Positions 1-6,415 of a DNA stretch of 16,452 bases are shown here, in pieces. The DNA is taken from contig CBDULX010000050.1 of NCBI GenBank assembly GCA_965368175.1, positions 1 to 16,452 of the forward strand. Reading direction: 5' to 3'. Source of the stretch: CBDULX01 sp965368175. Lineage in GTDB: Bacteria; Pseudomonadota; Gammaproteobacteria; SZUA-229. Position 1 is the first letter of the stretch. The number at the start of each line of letters is the position of its first letter. The position numbers and the translations under genes were made by a program. The notes under the pieces are model-generated. The model saw only the letters and a list, made by a program, of their open reading frames with translations, was not told the origin of the DNA and made no database searches.

Positions 1-60
1 TAGCAAGCTGCTTAATCTGGACCGCCATAATGCGGCGGCCAATTAACTGTAACGTTATAT
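1..60 (+). repeat. attC-like recombination site, left copy, cut by window edge
   Basis: The bases just before the first gene end in GTTATAT (54-60), which fits the integron attC R' core GTTRRRY at 6 of 7 positions. The preceding TTAACTGTAAC resembles the TTAACTCAGGC common before attC crossover points. A GC-rich hairpin (CCGCC 22-26 with GGCGG 34-38) sits inside it. Bases 18-46 align without gaps to 556-584 on the other side of the gene at 21 of 29 positions. The 5' end of the site lies outside the window. The attC identity is inferred from similarity to the consensus. Confidence 0.45.
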
Positions 61-65
61 TAAGT

Positions 66-518
66 ATGAAAAAAAAGGATATTGTAAAAGAAATTGAGAT
101 CGCATTTTCGGGTGTAATTTTGGGTGATGGTATTGGCTTATGGGAAGCACAAGCAATTGACGATTATGAGACTAAGGAAGTTCAAAACAGCAATCGAAAA
201 ACAGATGAAAAAGAAAATTGGAGCATAATAAGTCATGATCACCTTCAAAGATGCCATAGTAGTCTCTCATTCTTTGATGCTAATGGTATGCGCTTTCATT
301 TACCGGCATATATCGTTGCAAGCCTGGAGAATAATGTAGATGATCCAATATTTTATTTAACACAGCTTGATGATTACGCTAAATCTAAACTAGTTACTCT
401 TAATCAAACTCAAAAAAAAGCAATAGTAATGTACTTGAATTGGTGTCTTGAGCAAGAAGAATATGAATTTGAGAAACCATTTATCAGGACGGCATTAAGT
501 GAATATTGGAAACAGTAA
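66..518 (+). CDS. DUF6714-type small hypothetical protein, probable cassette gene
   Basis: A 150-residue soluble protein without signal peptide or membrane segment. The run GVILGDGIGLWEAQAIDDY near residues 16-34, the block SSLSFFDANGMRFHLPAYIVA near the middle, and a C-terminal EYW are characteristic of the DUF6714 family as I recall it. The function is unknown, and members are often met in integron cassettes. An in-frame ATG at 30 would add 12 residues, but it lies inside the GC-rich hairpin of the attC-like site. The ATG at 66, a few bases after the presumed crossover point, is therefore preferred. The ribosome binding site is weak. The gene stands alone between two related hairpin elements and no promoter is evident, as expected of a cassette gene read from an upstream promoter. 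Confidence 0.75.
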   Translation: MKKKDIVKEIEIAFSGVILGDGIGLWEAQAIDDYETKEVQNSNRKTDEKENWSIISHDHLQRCHSSLSFFDANGMRFHLPAYIVASLENNVDDPIFYLTQLDDYAKSKLVTLNQTQKKAIVMYLNWCLEQEEYEFEKPFIRTALSEYWKQ

Positions 519-528
519 TCATACACGC

Positions 529-607
529 GCAGCAATCCGTTCGTTATCGCTCACTAGGGTCGCCGTAAAGCTGCGGCCATTTAGGAAAGCAGTGGGTCAG
601 GCTTTAC
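529..607 (+). repeat. attC-like recombination site, right copy, degenerate
   Basis: Downstream of the DUF6714 gene, GCAGCAATCCGTTCG (531-545) resembles the common attC left end GCCTAACAATTCGTTC. GGGTCAGGCTTTACAT near 594-609 resembles the right end ACTCAGGCGTTRRRY with the G of the core changed. In the middle, GGTCGC and GCGGCC can pair (one wobble). The central 29 bases (556-584) align with the left copy at 21 of 29 positions. Both core boxes deviate from consensus, so the site may be inactive. Confidence 0.4.
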
Positions 608-786
608 ATTTCACATTCCGTCAATTGTAACTTCAATATATGTCACGTATTCCGGGAAGAAAGACCAAAATATATCCATTAAAAACAACAGTACTATTTA
701 GGTATAAATATTGCTGTAATAAATTCAATTCACAATGTGATTTCAATCAAGTTTTAATCGTTAAACCACTATGAATATGCCCCTCT
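608..786. promoter_or_regulatory. AT-rich leader before the PDC-sensor gene with TCACA-A-TGTGA palindrome
   Basis: This leader contains no gene. The perfect 11-base palindrome TCACAATGTGA (730-740) lies about 47 bases before the sensor gene start. It could be a regulator site, but half-sites this short occur by chance in AT-rich DNA. No convincing -35/-10 pair could be chosen. Confidence 0.2.
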
Positions 787-1752
787 ATGACGACCAAGAA
801 CATGAGCCAGCTCGCGCAGGAAATTTCCGAAAAGAAACGCTATTTATCTGAACTGGTCTCAGCGGTGGTTGATGCAATTGCCAGCGAGTGCCAGCAGGTT
901 ATCTACGATGCCGAGCTGCTGGATAACTATCTACAGCAGGCCTTACAGCGTTTACCCAATTGCGCCATGATCTATGTGACTGACCGATGTTATCGTCAGA
1001 TTTCATCTAATGTCAGCACAGATTCGCTTGATTCAGCCTGTCGAGGTCATGACCTTTCCAGGCGATCTTATTTTAAGGCTGCTATACCGCTTAAAGGCAT
1101 GGTGTTATCGAATATTTATGAGGACAGAAACACGTTACGTCCCTGCATAAGCCTGGTGCAGGCCATACAGCAGGACAATGACCTATTAGGTCTGGTCATT
1201 GCCGATTTTTATCTGGATGATCTGCCCTTACCTGAAGACTTCACATGCAACATGTGTCGCTGGCAACAGTTCAAAGGTGATCCGGCCATTCGTGGCACAT
1301 TGTTCAACCAGCAACGCATTACTAATTTGCTTGATACACAAATTCATAAAGTCCATCAGACAATTCAGGCATTAATGATCAATAATGGTGTGTTTCATTT
1401 TAAATTGCACTATTCCAGTTCAAGGGTCACCCTGTGGTTATATGATCAACCTCACAATTATCGTTTACACGATATTGACGATTTACTCAGCGAAACGATG
1501 TTGTCGCGCTATCCACAACGAGCCTATCCGAAAGATGCCTGTGTAAACCCACGACAACTGGATGCGGTACTAAATCAGTTTCGAGATTTACGATTTGCCG
1601 ACGACAATATTTATCTGCGATCGGCATCCATAAATATTATTAATGGCATGGTCGGCCTGAATTTTTCCTGTGATGGTACACATTATATTCCGGCCAGGGA
1701 GTTTATTAATAATTCTATGGAGTACTGGTTGGGAACTTTGAAGACTGCATGA
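787..1752 (+). CDS. PDC/Cache-like sensor domain protein without output domain
   Basis: A 321-residue protein predicted to be cytoplasmic: there is no signal peptide and no hydrophobic membrane segment. Residues about 15-150 look like a PDC (PhoQ-DcuS-CitA)/Cache-type ligand-binding fold. They comprise a long N-terminal helix, then CAMIYVTDRCYRQISSNV, then DLSRRSYFKAAIPLKGMVLSNIYEDRNTLRPCISLVQAI, then GLVIADFYLDDLP. The arrangement R-x-YF, LS-x-x-Y and RPC-x-x-L is typical of PDC sensors. The remaining half (about 165-321) matches no output domain I know: no GGDEF, EAL, kinase, HD or methyl-accepting region. PDC domains usually face the periplasm behind a membrane anchor, so a soluble free-standing one is unusual. 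No clear Shine-Dalgarno precedes 787, and ATG 802 is an alternative start. The ligand is unknown. Confidence 0.65.
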   Translation: MTTKNMSQLAQEISEKKRYLSELVSAVVDAIASECQQVIYDAELLDNYLQQALQRLPNCAMIYVTDRCYRQISSNVSTDSLDSACRGHDLSRRSYFKAAIPLKGMVLSNIYEDRNTLRPCISLVQAIQQDNDLLGLVIADFYLDDLPLPEDFTCNMCRWQQFKGDPAIRGTLFNQQRITNLLDTQIHKVHQTIQALMINNGVFHFKLHYSSSRVTLWLYDQPHNYRLHDIDDLLSETMLSRYPQRAYPKDACVNPRQLDAVLNQFRDLRFADDNIYLRSASINIINGMVGLNFSCDGTHYIPAREFINNSMEYWLGTLKTA

Positions 1753-1990
1753 GAGAGACAGTTTGTGTCTGTTCTATATAGTTTCTACTACAACATTTAG
1801 CGTTGCAGTATCGGGTTAGAGTAGAATTCAGGCTAACATCAGAAATATTTGTGTTTGGACTTCGATTAATTCCTACAATTAAAACGTCTCCAAAACACTA
1901 AACAATATAAAAATTATGTGTTATATGGCAAAGTCTGATATAAATACGCATAGAGAATATTAGCCAATCACTTGTCAGATGGAGTCGATT
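1753..1990. other. Intergenic region before lipoprotein gene
   Basis: No gene is supported here. A short stem AGACA-GTTTG-TGTCT immediately follows the sensor gene stop and is only a weak terminator candidate. The rest is AT-rich and ends in the ribosome binding site GGAG (1981-1984), which decides the start of the next gene. Confidence 0.3.
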
Positions 1991-2470
1991 ATGAATCCAT
2001 ATAAGTATCTATCGTTTAAGCTGCTCTTCTTAATTCCTTTTCTAATCCTGATAACGTCCTGTGCGGCTGGTGATGCTCAGTTCACGCCAGCAAGCCCGGC
2101 TGGATTCTGGTATGGGCTCTGGCACGGTATCATTTCATTTATAAGTATGATTATTCATATATTTAATGAGAATGTCGCAGTATATGAAGTAAACAATACA
2201 GGTGGCTGGTACGATTTTGGGTTCTTATTTGGTGTTATCAGTATCTGGGGTGGTGGTTCTCACATAAGCTGTAGATCTGCTGTGAGTAAAAAAAGTGATA
2301 AAGAATGGGATGAAATAGGTGATAAAGTAGAGAAAAAAGTCATGCGCAAGTTAAAAGAATGGGCAGATGATGAAGGGAAAGCTGATAGCGATGAAGACTG
2401 GGATGAAATTGGTGATAAGGTTGAGAAAAAACTAAAACGTAAAATTCGTGAGTGGGCTGAAAAAGAGTAG
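1991..2470 (+). CDS. Small membrane lipoprotein with duplicated charged C-terminal helix
   Basis: Encodes 159 residues. A signal peptide with hydrophobic core LLFLIPFLILITS ends in the lipobox I-T-S-C, so Cys24 is the likely acylated residue. Residues 30-90 are rich in aromatics and include FWYGLWHGIISFISMIIHIFN and YEVNNTGGWYDFGFLFG, with one or two likely membrane segments. This block recurs in small uncharacterised proteins of gammaproteobacteria. The C-terminus carries two copies (residues 103-125 and 134-156, offset 31 residues or 93 bases) of a Lys/Glu-rich amphipathic stretch with core WDEIGDKVEKK. The ATG at 1979 is rejected because it overlaps the Shine-Dalgarno GGAG, which is correctly spaced for 1991. 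The function is unknown. The helices could contact membrane or peptidoglycan, but that is a guess. Confidence 0.8.
   Translation: MNPYKYLSFKLLFLIPFLILITSCAAGDAQFTPASPAGFWYGLWHGIISFISMIIHIFNENVAVYEVNNTGGWYDFGFLFGVISIWGGGSHISCRSAVSKKSDKEWDEIGDKVEKKVMRKLKEWADDEGKADSDEDWDEIGDKVEKKLKRKIREWAEKE
2297..2458 (+). repeat. Tandem-like 69-bp intragenic duplication (period 93 bp)
   Basis: Bases 2297-2365 and 2390-2458 encode two 23-residue copies sharing WDEIGDKVEKK, then Lys/Arg-rich, then EWA. Synonymous differences (GAAATAGGT versus GAAATTGGT, AAAGTAGAG versus AAGGTTGAG) show that the duplication is old and held by selection on the protein. Confidence 0.75.
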
Positions 2471-2515
2471 CAATCGTTCAGTTGACGGCAGAAAAATATA
2501 TTGGATAATTACTGT

Positions 2516-2527
2516 CATGCTAGCATG
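2516..2527. repeat. 12-bp perfect palindrome
   Basis: CATGCTAGCATG is its own reverse complement. It lies 46 bases after the lipoprotein stop and 130 bases before the GST gene. It may be a dimeric regulator site or chance. Confidence 0.3.
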
Positions 2528-2590
2528 CTTTTAGCGGGTATCCCAGTCTAAGCGACTTTTAACCGGTAGTTACTATTTGCTGGTGGATGG

Positions 2591-2610
2591 ATTCTGGCCT
2601 TCGCCAGAAT
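2591..2610. repeat. REP-like hairpin ATTCTGGC-CTTC-GCCAGAAT
   Basis: A perfect 8-bp stem with a CTTC loop, flanked by GG on the left and GATG on the right. The whole pattern GGATTC-stem-CTTC-stem-GAATGA is the layout of widespread proteobacterial intergenic repeats of the GGATTCCGGCCTTCGCCGGAATGA type. Only one copy was found here. It could also act as a terminator or processing hairpin between the lipoprotein and GST genes. Confidence 0.5.
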
Positions 2611-2656
2611 GATGCGTTAACGGGGCAGCTATCATTAAATATATAAGTGAACTTAA

Positions 2657-3316
2657 ATGTCAGACTTGACTTTAATAATCGGAAATAAAAACTATTCCTC
2701 ATGGTCTCTTAGATCCTGGGTGTTTTTGAAACAAAACAATATCAGCTTCAATGAAAAGCGAGTAGCACTATTAACTGATACTACCAATGATGAACTCCTG
2801 CAATATAATTCAGACTTTAAAGTTCCGGTATTGATGGATGATGGACTTGTGATATGGGATTCTTTATCTATCCTCGAATACTTGTCTGAAAAATATCTGG
2901 CAGGCAATGGCTGGCCTCGAGATATAAAGGCTCGTGCAGTGGCTAGATCCATTAGCTGTGAAATGCATTCCAGTTTCTTTAATGTCAGAAACGAACTGCC
3001 GATGAACTGCAGGAAGAAGTTTCGGAATATCAAACTGTCTGTTGAAGCCGAAAGAGAAATCGAAAGAATCACAGGGCTCTGGAGGCAATGTCGAAATCAG
3101 TTCGGACAGGAAGGAGAGTGGTTGTTTGGTAACTACTCTATAGCGGATGCTATGTTCGCGCCAGTTGCACTTCGCTTTGAAGGTTACAGTATACCAATTA
3201 AAGGAGTGGAACAGGCTTATGTTCAAAGTGTTTTGAATCAGCCGAGCATAATAGAATGGATAGAGGCTGGAAAAATAGAAAAAGAAATAATAACCGAAGA
3301 TGAAATTGAAATGTAA
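2657..3316 (+). CDS. Glutathione S-transferase family protein
   Basis: A 219-residue cytosolic protein of the usual GST length. The N-terminal thioredoxin-like domain (about 1-80) opens with LIIGNKNYSSWSLRSW; Ser14/Ser15 are the probable glutathione-activating residues of this NYSSWSLR subgroup. It continues with KVPVL carrying the cis-Pro (Pro57) and WDSLSILEYL, whose Asp-Ser (68-69) binds the glutathione gamma-glutamyl group. The helical C-terminal domain includes RSISCEMHSSFFNVRNELPMNC and the N-capping SIADAMFAP. The subgroup is common in proteobacteria and its substrate is generally unknown. The Ser-Trp at 20-21 replaces a more usual Pro-Trp. The ribosome binding site is weak, and the start is chosen as the first ATG giving the full domain. 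Confidence 0.92.
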   Translation: MSDLTLIIGNKNYSSWSLRSWVFLKQNNISFNEKRVALLTDTTNDELLQYNSDFKVPVLMDDGLVIWDSLSILEYLSEKYLAGNGWPRDIKARAVARSISCEMHSSFFNVRNELPMNCRKKFRNIKLSVEAEREIERITGLWRQCRNQFGQEGEWLFGNYSIADAMFAPVALRFEGYSIPIKGVEQAYVQSVLNQPSIIEWIEAGKIEKEIITEDEIEM

Positions 3317-3837
3317 CAGGTGCATATGGTTTTATATCAAAGTAAAGTAAACATCAGAGAGTTATAAATTAGATGTTGTATTTTTTCAATTTAAATCATA
3401 TGACGCTGACTTAAGGTAAAGCGAAAATAAATTGATATTGCTAATTGATAATAAACTAATATAATTTTTATGCGTTAATATTTTCGAGTTCATGATTTTT
3501 CTTAAGGTAAGTGACATTCCAGGCTATCCTGAACTTTTTCGACATATGTCAAATTTTATAAATAAGACGCAATAATTAAAGTTAATATACATTAAAAACA
3601 CGTGAGGTTCAGTGCAGGAAGTCAAATAGTCCTTAACTTTTATGTGAAACTAGGCTTACACTACAAAACATTATAATTATCAGGGAACAACTGGCCAGGT
3701 CTGTAAAACTTTTGGCCAGAATAAAATAATCACGAATTTATGACGTCTTTCCTGGCTTAGTGACAGATTTGTTTGGCTGTTATTTCAGTATTCTGTACAT
3801 AGAAAATTGAGTTCATTCTATATAAGGAGATAATCTC
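3317..3837. promoter_or_regulatory. 521-bp AT-rich intergenic region upstream of mddA
   Basis: No gene was found on either strand. It holds the perfect palindrome GACATATGTC (3541-3550), a pair of near-identical octamers CTGGCCAG (3691-3698) and TTGGCCAG (3712-3719) spaced 21 bases apart, and a weak promoter candidate TTGGCT (3773-3778), 17 bases, TACATA (3796-3801). The size and AT content suggest a regulated leader for mddA. The promoter call is tentative. Confidence 0.35.
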
Positions 3838-4566
3838 ATGAGTCGTTTACTTATTTTTATCTATGGTCTGATTTCATATGCCGTTGGTCTCGGTGGGCTT
3901 GTCTGGTTTGCACTGTTCATTGGAGGCTGGGAGTTTCTACCCAGACATATTGATTCAGATATTCCTGGTCCACTGAGTACAGCGCTGTTAATTAATATGA
4001 GTATACTCGCGATTTTTGTAGTTCAGCATTCCATAATGGCACGACTGTCTTTTAAGCGCCGATGGACAAAGATTATTCCGCCAGCGGCAGAACGTAGTAC
4101 TTATCTGCTTACATCAGGACTGATAATGGCCCTGATTTGTCTGTACTGGCAGCCCGTGAATGGTGTTGTGTGGCAGGTAGACAATCAAATTGGCCAGGTG
4201 GTATTGATTGCGATCTATATAATTGGTTGGTCTGTGCCTGTGCTGGCCTCATTCATGATTAATCATTTCGAATTATTTGGTTTGCAGCAGGTTTATTTTA
4301 ACCTGATTAATAAACCCGAGCCGTCACCGCATTTCACGGAGAGAATGTTTTATAAATTTGTACGCCATCCCATACAACTGGGCACGCTAATCGGTATCTG
4401 GTCGACGCCGACCATGAGCATGACCCACTTAATACTATCTCTTCCCTTGACGGTTTATGTCCTGATAAGTCTCAAATATGAAGAAAGAGACCTGGTCACC
4501 ACATTGGGCAAAAATTATGAAGAGTATCAGAAGCGTGTTCGAATGATTGTTCCACTTCCAAAATGA
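3838..4566 (+). CDS. mddA: Methanethiol S-methyltransferase-like membrane protein (MddA)
   Basis: Encodes 242 residues of an isoprenylcysteine-methyltransferase/NnrU-like membrane methyltransferase. About five hydrophobic helices are visible (near 3-30, 47-68, 88-105, 118-140 and 195-212). MddA-type signatures are present: ALLINMSILAIFVVQHSIMAR, PPAAERSTYLL, SFMINHFELFGLQQV, KFVRHPIQLG (Arg176-His177-Pro178, the AdoMet-site region) and the C-terminal KYEERDLVTTLGKNYEEY. MddA enzymes use AdoMet to methylate methanethiol, giving dimethyl sulfide in the inner membrane. The substrate is inferred from the family. The ribosome binding site AAGGAGA (3824-3830) is strong with a 7-base gap. It appears to be a single-gene unit, followed by hairpins at 4571-4655. 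A related membrane methyltransferase with another thiol substrate is possible. Confidence 0.8.
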   Translation: MSRLLIFIYGLISYAVGLGGLVWFALFIGGWEFLPRHIDSDIPGPLSTALLINMSILAIFVVQHSIMARLSFKRRWTKIIPPAAERSTYLLTSGLIMALICLYWQPVNGVVWQVDNQIGQVVLIAIYIIGWSVPVLASFMINHFELFGLQQVYFNLINKPEPSPHFTERMFYKFVRHPIQLGTLIGIWSTPTMSMTHLILSLPLTVYVLISLKYEERDLVTTLGKNYEEYQKRVRMIVPLPK

Positions 4567-4570
4567 CGGA

Positions 4571-4592
4571 CTGTCAGGCACAAAGCTGACAG
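4571..4592 (+). terminator. Stem-loop directly after mddA
   Basis: CTGTCAG and CTGACAG pair perfectly over 7 bp around an 8-base loop, six bases after the TGA of mddA. There is no T-run immediately after it, so it is either a weak terminator or an RNA 3'-end stabiliser. Confidence 0.4.
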
Positions 4593-4595
4593 GAG

Positions 4596-4655
4596 CGATA
4601 AGGGGAACCATTTTCATACTTAGAGACAATCTATCAATGGCTTCACCCCTTATCG
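4596..4655. repeat. 60-bp imperfect inverted repeat
   Basis: CGATAAGGGG (4596-4605) and CCCCTTATCG (4646-4655) are perfect 10-bp inverted ends. Inside them, GAACCATT pairs with AATGG-c-TTC (one bulge), leaving a loop of about 23 bases. It may be the main mddA terminator (bidirectional) or a small palindromic intergenic element. No target-site duplication was recognised. Confidence 0.5.
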
Positions 4656-4830
4656 GTCTTAAATGGCTGTTATATCTCGGCGGCTAATAACCGATGAAGA
4701 TTATGGATAATTGCTACTTACAATATGCATAATTAGCTATTCAAATATACCTGATACAATCACTATCAACATATAAGACTCGATAAAATTCTTCAGAACA
4801 AACCATAAATCGCATTAAAGGAGGTATCCA
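4656..4830. promoter_or_regulatory. Leader of the YbaA-like gene
   Basis: AT-rich and without a gene. It ends in the near-ideal Shine-Dalgarno AAAGGAGGT (4817-4825), five bases before the ATG. So strong a ribosome binding site argues that the following, now frameshifted, gene was highly expressed until recently or still is. Confidence 0.5.
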
Positions 4831-5183
4831 ATGTCCCATGTCGATAGATTTGTAGTTGCTGTTCCCACTATCAGTAAAGATATTTATAAAAAACATTCAG
4901 AAGCAGCCGCTGTAATATTTAAAGAATCTGGTGCACTTAATCTGGTCGAATGCTGGGACGATAATGTCCCGGACGGTGAGCTTACTTCTTTTCCCATGGC
5001 GGTTAAATGCAAAAAAATGAAACAGTCGTTTTCTCCTGGATAAGCTTGTATTCACGTAAAGTCCGAGATGAAGGCATACAGAAGGCCATGGATGATCCTC
5101 GCTTACATCCGGATACCAACGCCATGCCGTTTGATGGCAGCCGTATGATTTATGATGGTTTTGAAGTTATCGTCGATGCATGA
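4831..5183 (+). pseudogene. DUF1428 (YbaA family) gene interrupted by a -1 frameshift
   Basis: The N-terminal part SHVDRFVVAVPTISKDIYKKHSE, ESGALNLVECWDDNVPDGELTSFPMAVKCK is typical DUF1428 (E. coli YbaA relatives; small dimeric alpha-beta barrel proteins of unknown role). The frame then stops at 5043. Re-reading one A of the A7 run 5011-5017 continues as NETVVFSWISLYSRKVRDEG up to MPFDGSRMIYDGFEVIVDA and a TGA at 5181-5183. The restored product is 117 residues, the normal family length, with all conserved blocks including MPFDG-x-RMIY-x-GF. The rest of the gene is intact, so this is a very recent single-base loss, a homopolymer sequencing or assembly error, or slippage on A7 that lets some full-length protein be made. 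It lies 95 bases before mtfA and on the same strand. Confidence 0.85.
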
Positions 5184-5278
5184 TATTAGTGAGTCAAAAT
5201 GGCGTTTAAAGTACAATTTTTTGTATTGATAAATAGAAGTATGCATAAAAATAAATCAGAGAATCCGTAAATCTAATT

Positions 5279-6097
5279 ATGCCTTTAATAATACTTATAT
5301 GTTTTATTTTATTCATCTTCTGTGTCTGGTGGGGAATCAAATGGCGGCGTAAACGTAATCGTGAAGCATTGAAATCTGCTGCATTTAACCCGTCATGGGT
5401 TTTAATATTACAGAATAATATTACTCTGTATAATAAACTGCCAGAAAACCTCAAGCACAGGCTCCATGGACTGATTAATGTGTTTCTGTATGAGAAATCT
5501 TTTCATGGTTATAATGGATTGCAGATAAACGATGATATAAAAGTGACTATTGCATCCCAGGCCTGCATGTTACTGCTTAATCGTGATGATGATATCTATC
5601 CATCACTGAAAAATATACTGGTTTATCCCGATGCATTTAAATCCATGCAAACAGAATCAGATGGCACGGTGGAAACTGTCAAAGAAATAGTTCGCATCGG
5701 AGAGTCATGGCGTCTGGGTCATGTTGTTTTATCATGGCGTCATTCAAAATTGGGTGCTATGGATGAAGATGATGGACATAATGTGGTTTATCATGAATTT
5801 GCCCATCAACTTGATCATGAGGATGGTGCTATCGATGGAACACCTGTACTGGATTCAGCGAACAGTTATGATCAATGGGCAAAGATATTCAGTCATGAAT
5901 ATATCCGACTCAGGCGACAGACAGACGCTGGTCAAAAATCCTTGATAGATGCTTATGGTGCAGTATCTGAAGGAGAATTTTTTGCAGTTGTTACAGAATT
6001 GTTTTTTGAGAGACCAAAATTATTATCTTTAGAGCACCCAGAACTTTATCAGGAATTAAGTAAATACTATCGACTTAATCCACTTGAGTGGTTATAG
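5279..6097 (+). CDS. mtfA: MtfA-like zinc-dependent peptidase (M90), N-terminally anchored
   Basis: A 272-residue metallopeptidase of the MtfA (Mlc titration factor A) family, slightly longer than the E. coli protein. An N-terminal hydrophobic helix (about 2-20), followed by KWRRKRNRE, suggests membrane anchoring with a cytoplasmic body. The zinc motif is HEFAH (His172, Glu173, His176) followed by QLDHEDG. The downstream EGEFFAVVTELFFERP (231-246) supplies the third ligand glutamate, probably Glu233 or Glu240. Other family marks are FNPSW, VTIASQACMLLL, ILVYPDAF, SWRLGHVVLSW and the C-terminal YYRLNPLEW. In E. coli MtfA binds the glucose repressor Mlc and relieves its effect. No mlc homologue is in this window, so its role here is open. 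There is no strong ribosome binding site. Confidence 0.92.
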   Translation: MPLIILICFILFIFCVWWGIKWRRKRNREALKSAAFNPSWVLILQNNITLYNKLPENLKHRLHGLINVFLYEKSFHGYNGLQINDDIKVTIASQACMLLLNRDDDIYPSLKNILVYPDAFKSMQTESDGTVETVKEIVRIGESWRLGHVVLSWRHSKLGAMDEDDGHNVVYHEFAHQLDHEDGAIDGTPVLDSANSYDQWAKIFSHEYIRLRRQTDAGQKSLIDAYGAVSEGEFFAVVTELFFERPKLLSLEHPELYQELSKYYRLNPLEWL

Positions 6098-6415
6098 GAT
6101 AGTAAATTCGTCTGGCCAGGAAGAGGGGTGGTGGTGCTTGTGATTCAGTCGAGTGATAGCCGCATCTGCATTTAAGTTAATCGCTCTATTTACAGATATA
6201 GCCATAATGACTGTGCGATAGATCATACTCATGGCTGATCAAAAACAGTGCATTAGAAATAAAAAATATGAAACTGCACCAAGTGTGTGCATTATGCATC
6301 TTGTTGATGCAATAATATTAATTGCTTCTTGCTAATCTATTGATTATTGGAGAAGTAATTCGATAGGCATTAAATGTGCAAGACCCTTATCAATATTTCA
6401 GTAATTGAGAACTGA
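6098..6415. promoter_or_regulatory. 318-bp region upstream of the glycerate kinase-gpgP-gpgS operon
   Basis: No gene was found. It contains CTGGCCAG (6112-6119), which recurs in two other intergenic spaces. It also contains a hairpin ATTATGCATC-TTGTT-GATGCAATAAT (6291-6316, one bulged base), followed by an AT-rich stretch with TTGCTTCTTGC. The hairpin may terminate mtfA or sit in the operon leader. The operon promoter must lie here or upstream, but no convincing -35/-10 was found. Confidence 0.35.
6291..6316. terminator. Hairpin between mtfA and the glucosylglycerate operon
   Basis: TGCATC and GATGCA pair perfectly around TTGTT, and the stem extends with ATTA/TAAT after one bulged A. The stem is AT-rich and has no clean T-run after it. 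It could be an mtfA terminator or a regulatory hairpin. Confidence 0.35.

Noticed and set aside
30..65. Upstream start of the DUF6714 gene
   Set aside because: It lies within the GC-rich hairpin of the attC-like site; the conserved part begins after ATG 66.
2692..3325. Two minus-strand open frames opposite the GST gene
   Set aside because: The opposite strand carries a full-length GST with intact motifs; these are shadow frames with no recognisable content.
5206..5454. Minus-strand 82-codon frame over the mtfA start
   Set aside because: Antisense to the mtfA N-terminus and its leader; no family resemblance.
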